From the NCBI RefSeq assembly GCF_029167235.1, contig NZ_JARFTR010000078.1:18124-82123 (forward strand): a stretch of 64,000 nucleotides of DNA, in the 5' to 3' direction. The notes beneath the pieces are model-generated. The model was not told where the DNA came from, ran no database searches, and saw nothing but the letters and a program-made list of their open reading frames with translations. This stretch comes from Kamptonema sp. UHCC 0994. Lineage in GTDB: Bacteria; Cyanobacteriota; Cyanobacteriia; Cyanobacteriales; Microcoleaceae. Of the stretch, positions 15,749 through 23,147 are shown piece after piece. Every line of letters starts with the position of its first letter. The first letter of the stretch is position 1. A program made the translations under genes and the position numbers.

Positions 15749-17527
15749 TTATCGGGTAGCAAACCATTCAGTAATTCCTTGCGCGATCGCATTTGCTAAC
15801 CTTTTCTGTTCTGTCGGGTTTACAATCCATTCAAACTCTACTGGATTAATCATAAATCCTAATTCCATTAATACAGATGGAGCTACAGCGGGACGAGTCA
15901 TTGCTAAATTATTCCAGAATACGCCGTAGGTCGGGCGATCTAATTTTTCAACTAAATAATTGTGCAAAAACATTGCTAAACTGTGCGCTTGAGGATGAAA
16001 CCAAAAAGCTCCAATTCCTTTAGTCTTAATCGCATCGCCGTTATCGGGTAAAGCATTGTAATGCAAAGAAATGGCGATTGCAGGTTCCTGTTTATTAATC
16101 ATTTCTACCCTTGGCGGCAAATCTAAATCAATATCTTCCTCGCGTGTCATAATCACATTTGCACCCCGATTTACTAATTGTTCTCGTACCAACTTTGAGA
16201 TAATCAAAGCCACACTTTTTTCACGATAACCTGTTGGCCCGATACCCCCCGTATCCTGTGGGCCACCATGTCCCGGATCGAGGAGTATTTTAATTCCTGC
16301 TAATGGCTTTTCTGTTGTACTAATTTTCGCCCCTAGAGGTGGATGTTTCAGAGATAGGATTAAAGTTGTCCCCTCATATCTCAACTTATAACCCCAATGT
16401 TGAGCGGATTTGAGATTGAAAGTATATTGCACTTGTTGAGGAGATATTTGTTGCCAGTCTAAACGCGAAATTACTGGGTCATCATCGAGGCGAATAATGT
16501 CAGTTTGAGCAGTGGTATTATATAATGTTAGAATAAAGGTTCGTTCTCCCTGCTGTACGGCTACTGGAACTGCTACTTCTAAGGGAAATCGTACCTCTGT
16601 CCACTCGCCAACTTGACGCGCACTGGCACTGCGAATTAGCGATCGCACTGGCACTGCATCTTTGATAATCCGCACTTCTGAGGCTTTAATCCAGGCTCCA
16701 TAATCCAATCTTAGCCACTCTCCCTCGCGGGATACGATCGCGGCCCTAGTTCCCTTTGGGAGGGGTGTCAAGCGCGAGAAATCCGTACTGGGGCCCGTTC
16801 TAGCAACACCCGCATCTGCGGTTACTTCCGCTACTTCAAATTGAGTCGGAGACAAAATTGTAATCTTGCCAGTACCTTGTTGAGTCACAGTTTGACCGTT
16901 TACTGTTAGTTGAAATTGGGGTAATCCTAAATCTAGTTTAGCTTTTTCTCCCGTTTCTAAGGATATTTGAGCGCAACCTTGGTACTGTCCGATCGCGCTT
17001 TTCTCAGGGGAATTTCCTCCAACTAATACAGCCTTATTGTCTGGCAAATCGACTTGCGATCGCGCCATTAAAGGAATCGTCTCACCCGCCAATTTTACTG
17101 AAACCTGCGCGTCAGGAGGTGCGATCGCGCTGAAGCAAATTAACTCTCCAGGCATTCTCGCTATATCCTGTGATGGCATCAGCGAAGCTTTGGCAAACGT
17201 CGCACCCACAGGCACTTCTGGCTGATTTGACTTGCGCGTTACCTTAATTTTTACTTCCTGATTTTCATAGCGCAAACTAAAGCTATTTTCTCCTAGCTGC
17301 AAGGGGAAAGTCGGAGCAAAATGTCCTGCTGGACTGCGGTTTTCAATGGGTTTATCATTGACAAAAACCTGTCCTTGTGCGGGTGCAGTGCCGATTAAGA
17401 AAATGCGATCGGTAGTCGTTTCGTGATTAGCAGGAGGATAGGCAACAAATAAAGGTTGAGCTGCTACGGCTACGGATGCGATCGCCACAATTATTCCTAA
17501 TACCAATAATCCTAAAATTTTTCTCAT
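15749..17527 (-). CDS. N-acetylmuramoyl-L-alanine amidase (Amidase_3) with AMIN-like and SH3-like regions
   Basis: This enzyme cleaves the amide bond between MurNAc and the peptide stem of peptidoglycan in the periplasm. The last 180 residues are the Amidase_3 domain: DPGHGG (Zn His), GYREKSV (Zn Glu), SLHYNA (Zn His) and VLMELGF (catalytic Glu). The middle has an SH3b-like segment (GVARTGPSTDFSRLTPLPKGT...GEWLRLDYGAWI) followed by an AMIN-like beta region. The ATG at 17527 is chosen because it directly precedes a clean signal peptide (MRKILGLLVLGIIVAIASVAVAAQ); the longer frame to 17581 adds 18 non-signal residues. 592 residues. Confidence 0.9.
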   Translation of the reverse strand: MRKILGLLVLGIIVAIASVAVAAQPLFVAYPPANHETTTDRIFLIGTAPAQGQVFVNDKPIENRSPAGHFAPTFPLQLGENSFSLRYENQEVKIKVTRKSNQPEVPVGATFAKASLMPSQDIARMPGELICFSAIAPPDAQVSVKLAGETIPLMARSQVDLPDNKAVLVGGNSPEKSAIGQYQGCAQISLETGEKAKLDLGLPQFQLTVNGQTVTQQGTGKITILSPTQFEVAEVTADAGVARTGPSTDFSRLTPLPKGTRAAIVSREGEWLRLDYGAWIKASEVRIIKDAVPVRSLIRSASARQVGEWTEVRFPLEVAVPVAVQQGERTFILTLYNTTAQTDIIRLDDDPVISRLDWQQISPQQVQYTFNLKSAQHWGYKLRYEGTTLILSLKHPPLGAKISTTEKPLAGIKILLDPGHGGPQDTGGIGPTGYREKSVALIISKLVREQLVNRGANVIMTREEDIDLDLPPRVEMINKQEPAIAISLHYNALPDNGDAIKTKGIGAFWFHPQAHSLAMFLHNYLVEKLDRPTYGVFWNNLAMTRPAVAPSVLMELGFMINPVEFEWIVNPTEQKRLANAIAQGITEWFATR

Positions 17528-17727
17528 TGTAAATCCGCCTGAAATGGAAGTGGGAACTGCTCTATTTTCCCCACATATCATAGAATTCTACACAAGACTT
17601 ACGCACATCGAGGTCAGAAACCCGGTTTCTTTGTAAATCTCTCGTTAAGAAACCAAGGATTTTTCACAGAAACCCATTTTCTTTGTGTAATCCCTACTAC
17701 AATACCCTATTTTTTCCCCTTCCCTTT

Positions 17728-19416
17728 TCAATTTCTAATTAATTCCGTAGATACTGCTCTCCATAATTGCTCTAGTCTATTCGCTGGCATAGTCAAATAC
17801 AAGATATCCCCAGCACTAAGGGAAAAGTTTAGCAAATCCCAGCCGTGAATTGTTTGGCAATTAGTTTCGGCGTATAAAGGTACAAAGTCAGCAGACATAG
17901 CAGCATCTTGAATGCGCTGGCCGCAAAAGGGATGTCCTGGTGTAATTAATGTTGCCAAGGCAACCCAAAGGCTATCTAATGTCATTCCATTACCAAAAAT
18001 TCGCCCTCCAATTGCTGCCGCAGCGAAGGCAGGAGCGGCTATTTCTGTCGGACTTAATACGGCTTCAAATTCAAAAACTTGCTGCACCATGAGTGCAAAA
18101 TGTGGGTCTTGATTGCGAACAATAACTGGCAGTTTGGGAGCTAATCCTTTAGCGCTTAAGGCAATTTCTAAATTTGACATATCGCTGCTAGTAACTGCTA
18201 ATAGCGCTTCGGCTTGTTTAATATTAGCTTCTTCTAGGATTGAAGATAAACTTGCATCTCCTTTAATTACGGGAATTTTTAAGGAGCGAGCGGTGCTGAG
18301 GAATCGATTGTTAGAGTCGCTGTCTATGACTGCAACTTCATGGCCGTTGGCTTGGAGTTGTTTGGCAATCTGTACTCCTATGCCTCCTAGACCACAAATT
18401 ATATAGTGATTTCGCTGGGGAATTCGTGCAGCATCCCAATATTCTCTTAGGCGGGTTCCTAATATAAAATCGTTGAGAAGTGCGTAGAATAGGCCGATCA
18501 TTCCGGCCCCAACTAACATCATAATAACTGTGAATATTTTAATACTATCAGGAGCATTTTCTACTACTTTATCGTTGCCTCCAGCTCCGGTAATCATGCC
18601 GACTGAAAAATAGAAAGAATCAACTAGAGAGATATGAAAATTTACAGTTGTATATGTGAATGTGGCTGCTAGAATTATTAGTAAAAGAGTGAGGCTAACG
18701 CTGACGGCTGATTTAGTTTGCTGCTGAAGTCGCCGTAAATTAGTGATGATTTTAAGTAGTTTTTGGCTAAAAGTTTTGCGGCGCGATCGCACGCTGGGTT
18801 GAGTAGCAATAATCAAGCGATCGCCTGCCTGCAAATATCCATGAGATAATACGGCTGATATCAGGTCAATTTTATTATCCGCTGGCAGATAATAGATTAG
18901 CATTCGGGAGCGCTCCTCCCACAAATCTCTCAGTTTTCGACCTTTCCAGGGATGATTTTCATCGATATATTCTTCGTGAATCGGCCAAGTCTGGTTAAAT
19001 AGGCGCAACTGTCCAATGGCTTGATTGCCAAGAGCTGCAAAGGAAAACACGGGAGCGGCTAAGGAGGAAACGCTCATTGTGGTATGCTCCGGCAGGGTAT
19101 GATCTAGGCGATCGCCAAGGCTGGTATTGAAGAGGCGGTTAATGATGCGAATTTTAGGATTGAGAATCCTTGCTTGCATCAAAATTGCCAAGTTTACGGC
19201 ATCGTCATCTCCCGCTAAGACGAGGGTGTGAGCGTTTTGAATGCCGGCAGCCAATAAACTTGAGGCTGCTTGCAAGTTGCCTACTACGACATCGGAACCT
19301 TCACATCTTAAAGGGCGATCGCTGATACCAACAACGATCGCGCCTTGCTGTCTTAACAAACAGAAAATCTTGTACCCTGTGCGACCTAAGCCGCAAACTA
19401 TGATTCGAGGTTTCAT
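17728..19416 (-). CDS. Two-Rossmann (TrkA-N/RCK-type) ion channel protein
   Basis: Residues 1-230 hold a first NAD-binding TrkA-N-type domain (GLGRTG, 9-14). A two-helix channel unit follows (TM1 about 238-258, pore loop 265-285, TM2 293-318), then a second Rossmann domain (GLGGIG, 342-347) and a C-terminal TrkA-C-like part. This is the layout of bacterial relatives of CASTOR/POLLUX and Kch-type channels. The pore loop reads ITGAGGND (275-282) where K+ channels have T-x-G-Y-G-D, so ion selectivity is uncertain. No operon partner is evident. Confidence 0.8.
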   Translation of the reverse strand: MKPRIIVCGLGRTGYKIFCLLRQQGAIVVGISDRPLRCEGSDVVVGNLQAASSLLAAGIQNAHTLVLAGDDDAVNLAILMQARILNPKIRIINRLFNTSLGDRLDHTLPEHTTMSVSSLAAPVFSFAALGNQAIGQLRLFNQTWPIHEEYIDENHPWKGRKLRDLWEERSRMLIYYLPADNKIDLISAVLSHGYLQAGDRLIIATQPSVRSRRKTFSQKLLKIITNLRRLQQQTKSAVSVSLTLLLIILAATFTYTTVNFHISLVDSFYFSVGMITGAGGNDKVVENAPDSIKIFTVIMMLVGAGMIGLFYALLNDFILGTRLREYWDAARIPQRNHYIICGLGGIGVQIAKQLQANGHEVAVIDSDSNNRFLSTARSLKIPVIKGDASLSSILEEANIKQAEALLAVTSSDMSNLEIALSAKGLAPKLPVIVRNQDPHFALMVQQVFEFEAVLSPTEIAAPAFAAAAIGGRIFGNGMTLDSLWVALATLITPGHPFCGQRIQDAAMSADFVPLYAETNCQTIHGWDLLNFSLSAGDILYLTMPANRLEQLWRAVSTELIRN

Positions 19417-19562
19417 AGAAAGTTAGTTGCAATACAATCTAGGAGTTGCCTAGATTGTGCAATTTACTATTATCCAGTGCTGGTACTTGGAAGATTGTAG
19501 CTAAAAATACTATTGGACATTTTGATTTAAAATTCCTGTGGTCTGATTTTAATAGGATTTCA

Positions 19563-19612
19563 AGTGATGATTTTAAGTAGTTTTTGGCTAAAAGTTTGGC
19601 GGCGCGATCGCG
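19563..19612. repeat. Duplicated 50-bp piece of the upstream channel gene
   Basis: The sequence from GTGATGATTTTAAG to GGCGGCGCGATCGC is almost identical to 18743-18790 inside the ion channel gene (encoding the stretch just before TM1). It is an isolated copy in the spacer 150 bases upstream of that gene, in the same orientation. Confidence 0.75.
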
Positions 19613-19638
19613 GATCGGAGAAACTGGGTTATTGGTAT

Positions 19639-19866
19639 TTATAAATTCGCGATAAACTCATCAGGTGTGACTTTTGCTTGCTTTAGAACACCGCTGAGTG
19701 TCCCAATTTTTAATTCGCGGTGGATTGGTACAATGCAAACAATTTCTCCGTCTGGGAGAGGTTTTTTAAGGACAACATGGCTACCCGTTTGTCTAGCTTC
19801 ATAAAAGTCTAAACGTTCTAATACACGAATTGCTTCTAGGCTTGATATTCTGGGTAATCTAGGCAT
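19639..19866 (-). CDS. HicA-like toxin / YcfA family protein
   Basis: This 75-residue protein has the double-stranded RNA-binding-like HicA fold signature: an N-terminal P.ISS.EAIRVLERLDF, then the key His in TGSHVVL, and a PIHRELKIGTLSGVLKQA C-terminus. HicA proteins are mRNA interferases normally paired with a HicB antitoxin. No HicB ORF is visible on either side, so it is an orphan or acts with a distant partner. Confidence 0.8.
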   Translation of the reverse strand: MPRLPRISSLEAIRVLERLDFYEARQTGSHVVLKKPLPDGEIVCIVPIHRELKIGTLSGVLKQAKVTPDEFIANL

Positions 19867-20006
19867 AGATAACCTCTATGCTAGTGACAAACCTGGGACT
19901 TATTTCGGGTAAGGGACACTCTTCTTTAATCAGGCTAAGATAGTCTTGCTAAGAGTAGCGATCAGCTACCTCTCATCTTCAAATCCTGATTGCCTATGTT
20001 AAAATT

Positions 20007-20351
20007 ATGGAAGTTCAACCACGAGAATTACATAACTACCTAAAAACCGATGGGACAAGTCCCTTTCAAGGATGGCTTGATTCCCTTCAAGATACTAAAA
20101 CTGTATCTAAAATCAAGAAGCGACTGCGGCGAGTTGAGCTTGGCAATCTGGGAGATTATCAGTCAGTAGGAGAGGGAGTTTATGAACTTAAAATTGATTA
20201 TGGCCCTGGCTATCGAGTTTATTTTGGACAAATCGGATTAACAATTGTGTTGTTGCTATGTGGCGGTGATAAAAGCACTCAAGAGCAAGATATTAGCCAA
20301 GCTAAAAAATACTGGAGAGATTATGAAAGAACTCAAAGTGCCAACAAGTAG
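20007..20351 (+). CDS. RelE/ParE-superfamily toxin (HigB-like, COG3657 type)
   Basis: This 114-residue protein is of the 'addiction module killer' type. It shows F..WL..L.D..T..KI..RL.R...GNLGD.....GVYELKIDYGPGYRVYF and LLLCGGDKS.Q..DI..AKKYW, the usual conserved positions of this family, which typically cleaves mRNA on ribosomes. Its end overlaps the next gene by 29 bases, the usual arrangement for toxin-first HigBA-type modules. Activity is inferred from the family. Confidence 0.85.
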   Translation: MEVQPRELHNYLKTDGTSPFQGWLDSLQDTKTVSKIKKRLRRVELGNLGDYQSVGEGVYELKIDYGPGYRVYFGQIGLTIVLLLCGGDKSTQEQDISQAKKYWRDYERTQSANK

Positions 20352-20649
20352 AAGCTACCATGAATACTTAATTTCTTCTTTGAAAACCCCAGAAAGTGCT
20401 GCTGGCTATATCGAGGTTATGTTGGAATTGGAGTCAGAAGGGCCTGAGCCTGAATTGCTGCGAGCAGGATTTAAAGATGTGGTGGATGCTTATTTACAGA
20501 TGAATAAGTTATCGGTGGAAGGTAAACTGATTTATGAGAAACTAGATCGGATGTTGTCTGAAAGTGGGGGTGAGGAAATTTATACTTTGATCGCTTTACT
20601 AGATAAACTGGGGTTACAGTTAGCTGTCACTGTAAAAGAGGTTAACTAA
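20323..20649 (+). CDS. Antitoxin partner of the RelE-like toxin
   Basis: This 108-residue protein starts at the ATG at 20323, preceded by GGAGAG at a suitable distance; a longer open frame from 20245 runs inside the toxin gene and is not used. The sequence YHEYLISSLKTPESAAGYIEVMLE resembles the COG3636 antidote proteins that accompany COG3657 toxins. The expected helix-turn-helix C-terminus is less obvious here (the C-terminus reads IYTLIALLDKLGLQLAVTVKEV), so DNA binding is uncertain. It overlaps the toxin gene, consistent with co-translation. Confidence 0.75.
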   Translation: MKELKVPTSRSYHEYLISSLKTPESAAGYIEVMLELESEGPEPELLRAGFKDVVDAYLQMNKLSVEGKLIYEKLDRMLSESGGEEIYTLIALLDKLGLQLAVTVKEVN

Positions 20650-20698
20650 TAAAGGATTTAGGGGCGATGCCTGCGGCTGGCTACGCCTACGCCCTATA

Positions 20699-20860
20699 CA
20701 GCGGTTCCCGCTGTTATGAGGTACAGTAGCAGCAATTAGTAAACCAATTTCTTAAATGTTGAGGATTTATTAATTTGAGTGCAACTGCAATTATAGTATC
20801 AACCATTTCTGTTGTAGTTGGAGAAAAGCTTCGTAAAAAAGACTTAAGTTGAGACCACCA
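20699..20860 (-). mobile_element. IS630-like 3' end fragment (older copy)
   Basis: TA at 20697 is followed by the palindromic end CAGCGGTTCCCGCTG and about 147 bases encoding the last residues of an IS630-type transposase on the minus strand (stop at 20714). The fragment stops exactly at 20860, where a second copy is inserted at a TA dinucleotide of the older element. Confidence 0.75.
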
Positions 20861-21422
20861 TACAGCGGTTCCCGCTGTTATGAGGTACAGTAGCAGCAAT
20901 TAGCAAACCAATTTCTTAAATGTTGAGGATTCATTAATTTAAGTGCAACTGCAATTATAGTATCAACCATTTCTGTTGTAGTTGGAGAAAAGCTTCGTAA
21001 AAAACACTTAAGTTGAGACCACCATAATTCAATGGGGTTAAAATCTGGAGAATATGGCACTTCGACTTACCCAATTCCCAGTATGTGCCGCAAATAATTC
21101 ACAAAATTCTAGTAAAGTTGCATCAGGATTTTCTGCTACCATTATCCTTAAATCTGCTTCAGAATTTTTGAGGTGGCTGAACTGGGGCTTCCCTCGTTGT
21201 TTAGGTTGTAAATTTCCATCAACTCGTTGTTGTTTTACCAGTTTTTGGACTAAACTTTTACTAACAGAGAATTTAGCTGCCACTTTTCTAATGGATATAT
21301 TTTCCACAAGATGTGCGAGCACTATTTTTTTTCGTAGATAAGATTGAAAATGGTTTCATTTAGAAATAATGTTTTTGCTATTTGTTATTTTAGTGTATCA
21401 CATTACAGCGGGAACCGCTGTA
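20861..21422 (-). mobile_element. Internally deleted IS630-like element
   Basis: The element is bounded by CAGCGG...CCGCTG palindromic ends (20863-20877 and 21406-21420), each flanked by TA (20861-20862, 21421-21422), as expected for IS630/Tc1-type insertion. It is about 560 bp long, roughly half of a complete element. The part of the older copy that should continue beyond 21422 is missing. Confidence 0.8.
20878..21359 (-). pseudogene. IS630-family transposase, deleted and frameshifted
   Basis: The start at about 21359 (MKPFS...) is followed by a one-base frameshift into SYLRKKIVLAHLVENISIRKVAAKF, the N-terminal helix-turn-helix region. At about 21055 the frame breaks and joins directly to PYSPDFNPIELWWSQLK, the C-terminal DDE-domain part with its final catalytic Glu. 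The central catalytic region is deleted, so the enzyme is inactive. Confidence 0.8.
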
Positions 21423-21542
21423 AGTGTGGAATCTAGTGTAATATAAGTTTTCAGCATGAAATTAGAGGGAAAGCATGATATTTTTTAATCTACTTGCATT
21501 CCATTCAGGCAAAAGGTAAAATTGAATAATCGAAAAGTTAGC

Positions 21543-21614
21543 GCGGATGTAATTCAGTGGTAGAATGTCAGCTTCCCATGCTGAACGTCGTGGGTTCGAG
21601 TCCCATCGTCCGCT
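21543..21614 (+). tRNA. tRNA-Gly (anticodon CCC)
   Basis: A 72-nt cloverleaf: acceptor GCGGATG pairs with CGTCCGC, D arm TTCAGTGGTAGAA, anticodon stem TCAGC/GCTGA with loop TTCCCAT (anticodon CCC), T arm with GTTCGAGTC. The discriminator base is T and the 3' CCA is not encoded. Confidence 0.95.
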
Positions 21615-21694
21615 TTAATCGTATACTTAATATTAATTTTGGTAGAAATACCTCAATGCGATTGCTTCACTTCGTTCGCAATGACAGATAGCAT

Positions 21695-21937
21695 CTACCC
21701 AACACGAAAAGATTGCCCCATCGCTTGAAATTCTTGAGTTTCTTCCCGCTGTAATTTCTGTCTAATTTTGGCAAATTTCCTAACTGTTTCCACGGGATAT
21801 AAGCGTTCTCCACAGCTTAGGCAAACTTCAGCGGATACTTTTAAGATAGCTGTATGATTGCCACCTCGTAAAAGTTTATCGACTTCTTTTGTCACCATTT
21901 CACCGCCGCAAATTGGGCATTTTTCTACAGATAGCAT
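21695..21937 (-). CDS. YgiT-type zinc finger protein (MqsA N-domain-like)
   Basis: This 80-residue protein has CPICGG at residues 7-12 and CLSCGE around residue 40, a two-CXXC zinc site typical of YgiT/MqsA N-terminal domains, followed by a helical C-terminus. Such proteins are antitoxins or solo regulators in cyanobacteria. The gene upstream on the same strand, 12 bases away (21950-22174), is the likely partner. No MqsR-type toxin motif is evident in it. Confidence 0.8.
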   Translation of the reverse strand: MLSVEKCPICGGEMVTKEVDKLLRGGNHTAILKVSAEVCLSCGERLYPVETVRKFAKIRQKLQREETQEFQAMGQSFRVG

Positions 21938-21949
21938 ATTTAATTTCTC

Positions 21950-22174
21950 TTATGCAAATACGACTTCTACAGCTTTCGGCAATTCAATCGGTACAAAATA
22001 TGCAACTGGATACAAATAATCTTCGCCTGATTCATCAATAACTCGGATAAATTGATGTTCCGCAGCGCGATTATCTGGTATTATTTGATAGATTTTTCGC
22101 ACTTCCAAGGATGCTTGATATTCTTGATTGTTAATGCAAACTACAAATCTAGTTTCTAAGTTAAACTTCAACAT
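21950..22174 (-). CDS. Small hypothetical protein upstream of the YgiT-type gene
   Basis: This 74-residue protein (MLKFNLETRFVVCINNQEYQASLEVRK...) appears strand-rich, with an SGEDYLYP segment near the end. I do not recognise a family. Tight spacing (12 bases) and shared orientation suggest it is co-transcribed with the zinc-finger gene. Confidence 0.6.
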   Translation of the reverse strand: MLKFNLETRFVVCINNQEYQASLEVRKIYQIIPDNRAAEHQFIRVIDESGEDYLYPVAYFVPIELPKAVEVVFA

Positions 22175-22289
22175 ATTTGCCTAAAGTAGTCAGTTCAGAA
22201 GCAGTTGCATCTTTCAGGAACCTATCTCAAAACTCCGCAAAATGTTTATTACCCCATAATTCATCTTTCAGCGTTTTTAAGTTCCAACT

Positions 22290-22655
22290 TTACCCCAAAT
22301 TCAGCACTCCCGCAGGCAAATCTATCAGCAACCGTTTAGTTTTCAGCCACTCCATCCCGATGAGAACTTCTGGGATACCGTCTCCTGCTACAACAGGGAC
22401 ATTAAATTCTTGGCCATCAATTTGTACAGTGCCGATATAAATATTAAAATCACTTTCTCCCTGTGCAGTTTTCATGGGATACTCATCATCTACAAACATC
22501 CAGCCAAAATCTAAATCCTGGCTATTGATCGCTAACCAACCTGTAAAACCTGTATCTAGTAGCGCGTCTAAAAACATAACTTCGCCATCAGCAGATACCA
22601 AGCCTATTTCAAAAAATAGTTGATTTGTATCCTCATCAAACCTCCCTTGAATCAT
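22290..22655 (-). CDS. Retropepsin-like (clan AA) aspartic protease
   Basis: This 121-residue protein carries the single catalytic DTG motif (LLDTGFTG, Asp34) and the later conserved VLIGMEWL segment of single-domain retropepsin-like proteases, which dimerise to form an active site. The ATG at 22655 is chosen because it overlaps the stop of the upstream gene as ATGA; the frame is open to a TTG at 22670. Substrate unknown. Confidence 0.75.
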   Translation of the reverse strand: MIQGRFDEDTNQLFFEIGLVSADGEVMFLDALLDTGFTGWLAINSQDLDFGWMFVDDEYPMKTAQGESDFNIYIGTVQIDGQEFNVPVVAGDGIPEVLIGMEWLKTKRLLIDLPAGVLNLG

Positions 22656-23002
22656 AAGATGCTGCCACAAACTCCGCTTTCATTCAAGCGGCGTACAACC
22701 ATAAGTTTTTGAGGAGGATTTGCCAGTAGCTTTTGAAAAGCAACGAGTTGATCTTTCTCAATAAAGTATTCACCGCTATCCGGGTCGATAACAATATACC
22801 AATTGTAGTGAGTTGGCATCAGTTCGTCGCGGACTCGTTCAAAAATAGGGCGACATCGCTGCCACCGCGCTTGACTTTCTGCTTTTTGCTTGGCTTTTTC
22901 TTCGGGAGAAATTGGGGGTTTTATGTATTGTTTGGGGATGCGGCGGGGTTTCCATCCAGGAGGTGCTGCGATCATAGGTATTTGTAGTGGGTATATCTCC
23001 AT
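22652..23002 (-). CDS. Hypothetical protein coupled to the aspartic protease
   Basis: This 116-residue protein begins with a Pro-rich stretch (residues 1-35) and then a basic helix (EEKAKQKAESQARWQRCRPIFERVRDEL). It ends with THYNWYIVIDPDSGEYFIEKD, a pattern found in small cyanobacterial proteins of unknown function. Its stop overlaps the protease start by four bases, so the two are translationally coupled. Function unknown; an antitoxin or substrate role would be a guess. Confidence 0.65.
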   Translation of the reverse strand: MEIYPLQIPMIAAPPGWKPRRIPKQYIKPPISPEEKAKQKAESQARWQRCRPIFERVRDELMPTHYNWYIVIDPDSGEYFIEKDQLVAFQKLLANPPQKLMVVRRLNESGVCGSIL

Positions 23003-23147
23003 TTTAGCAAAAATTTATATCTCCTGGGGCCCAGAAACCGAGGTTTTTTGGCGAATCCGCAGGCCGTAACGAAGTATTGTAGAATTGGCGTGGTTGGTGG
23101 TGAAAGCCTCTGTATAAATCTTAATGAAAGCCCGAAACGCTTAGATG

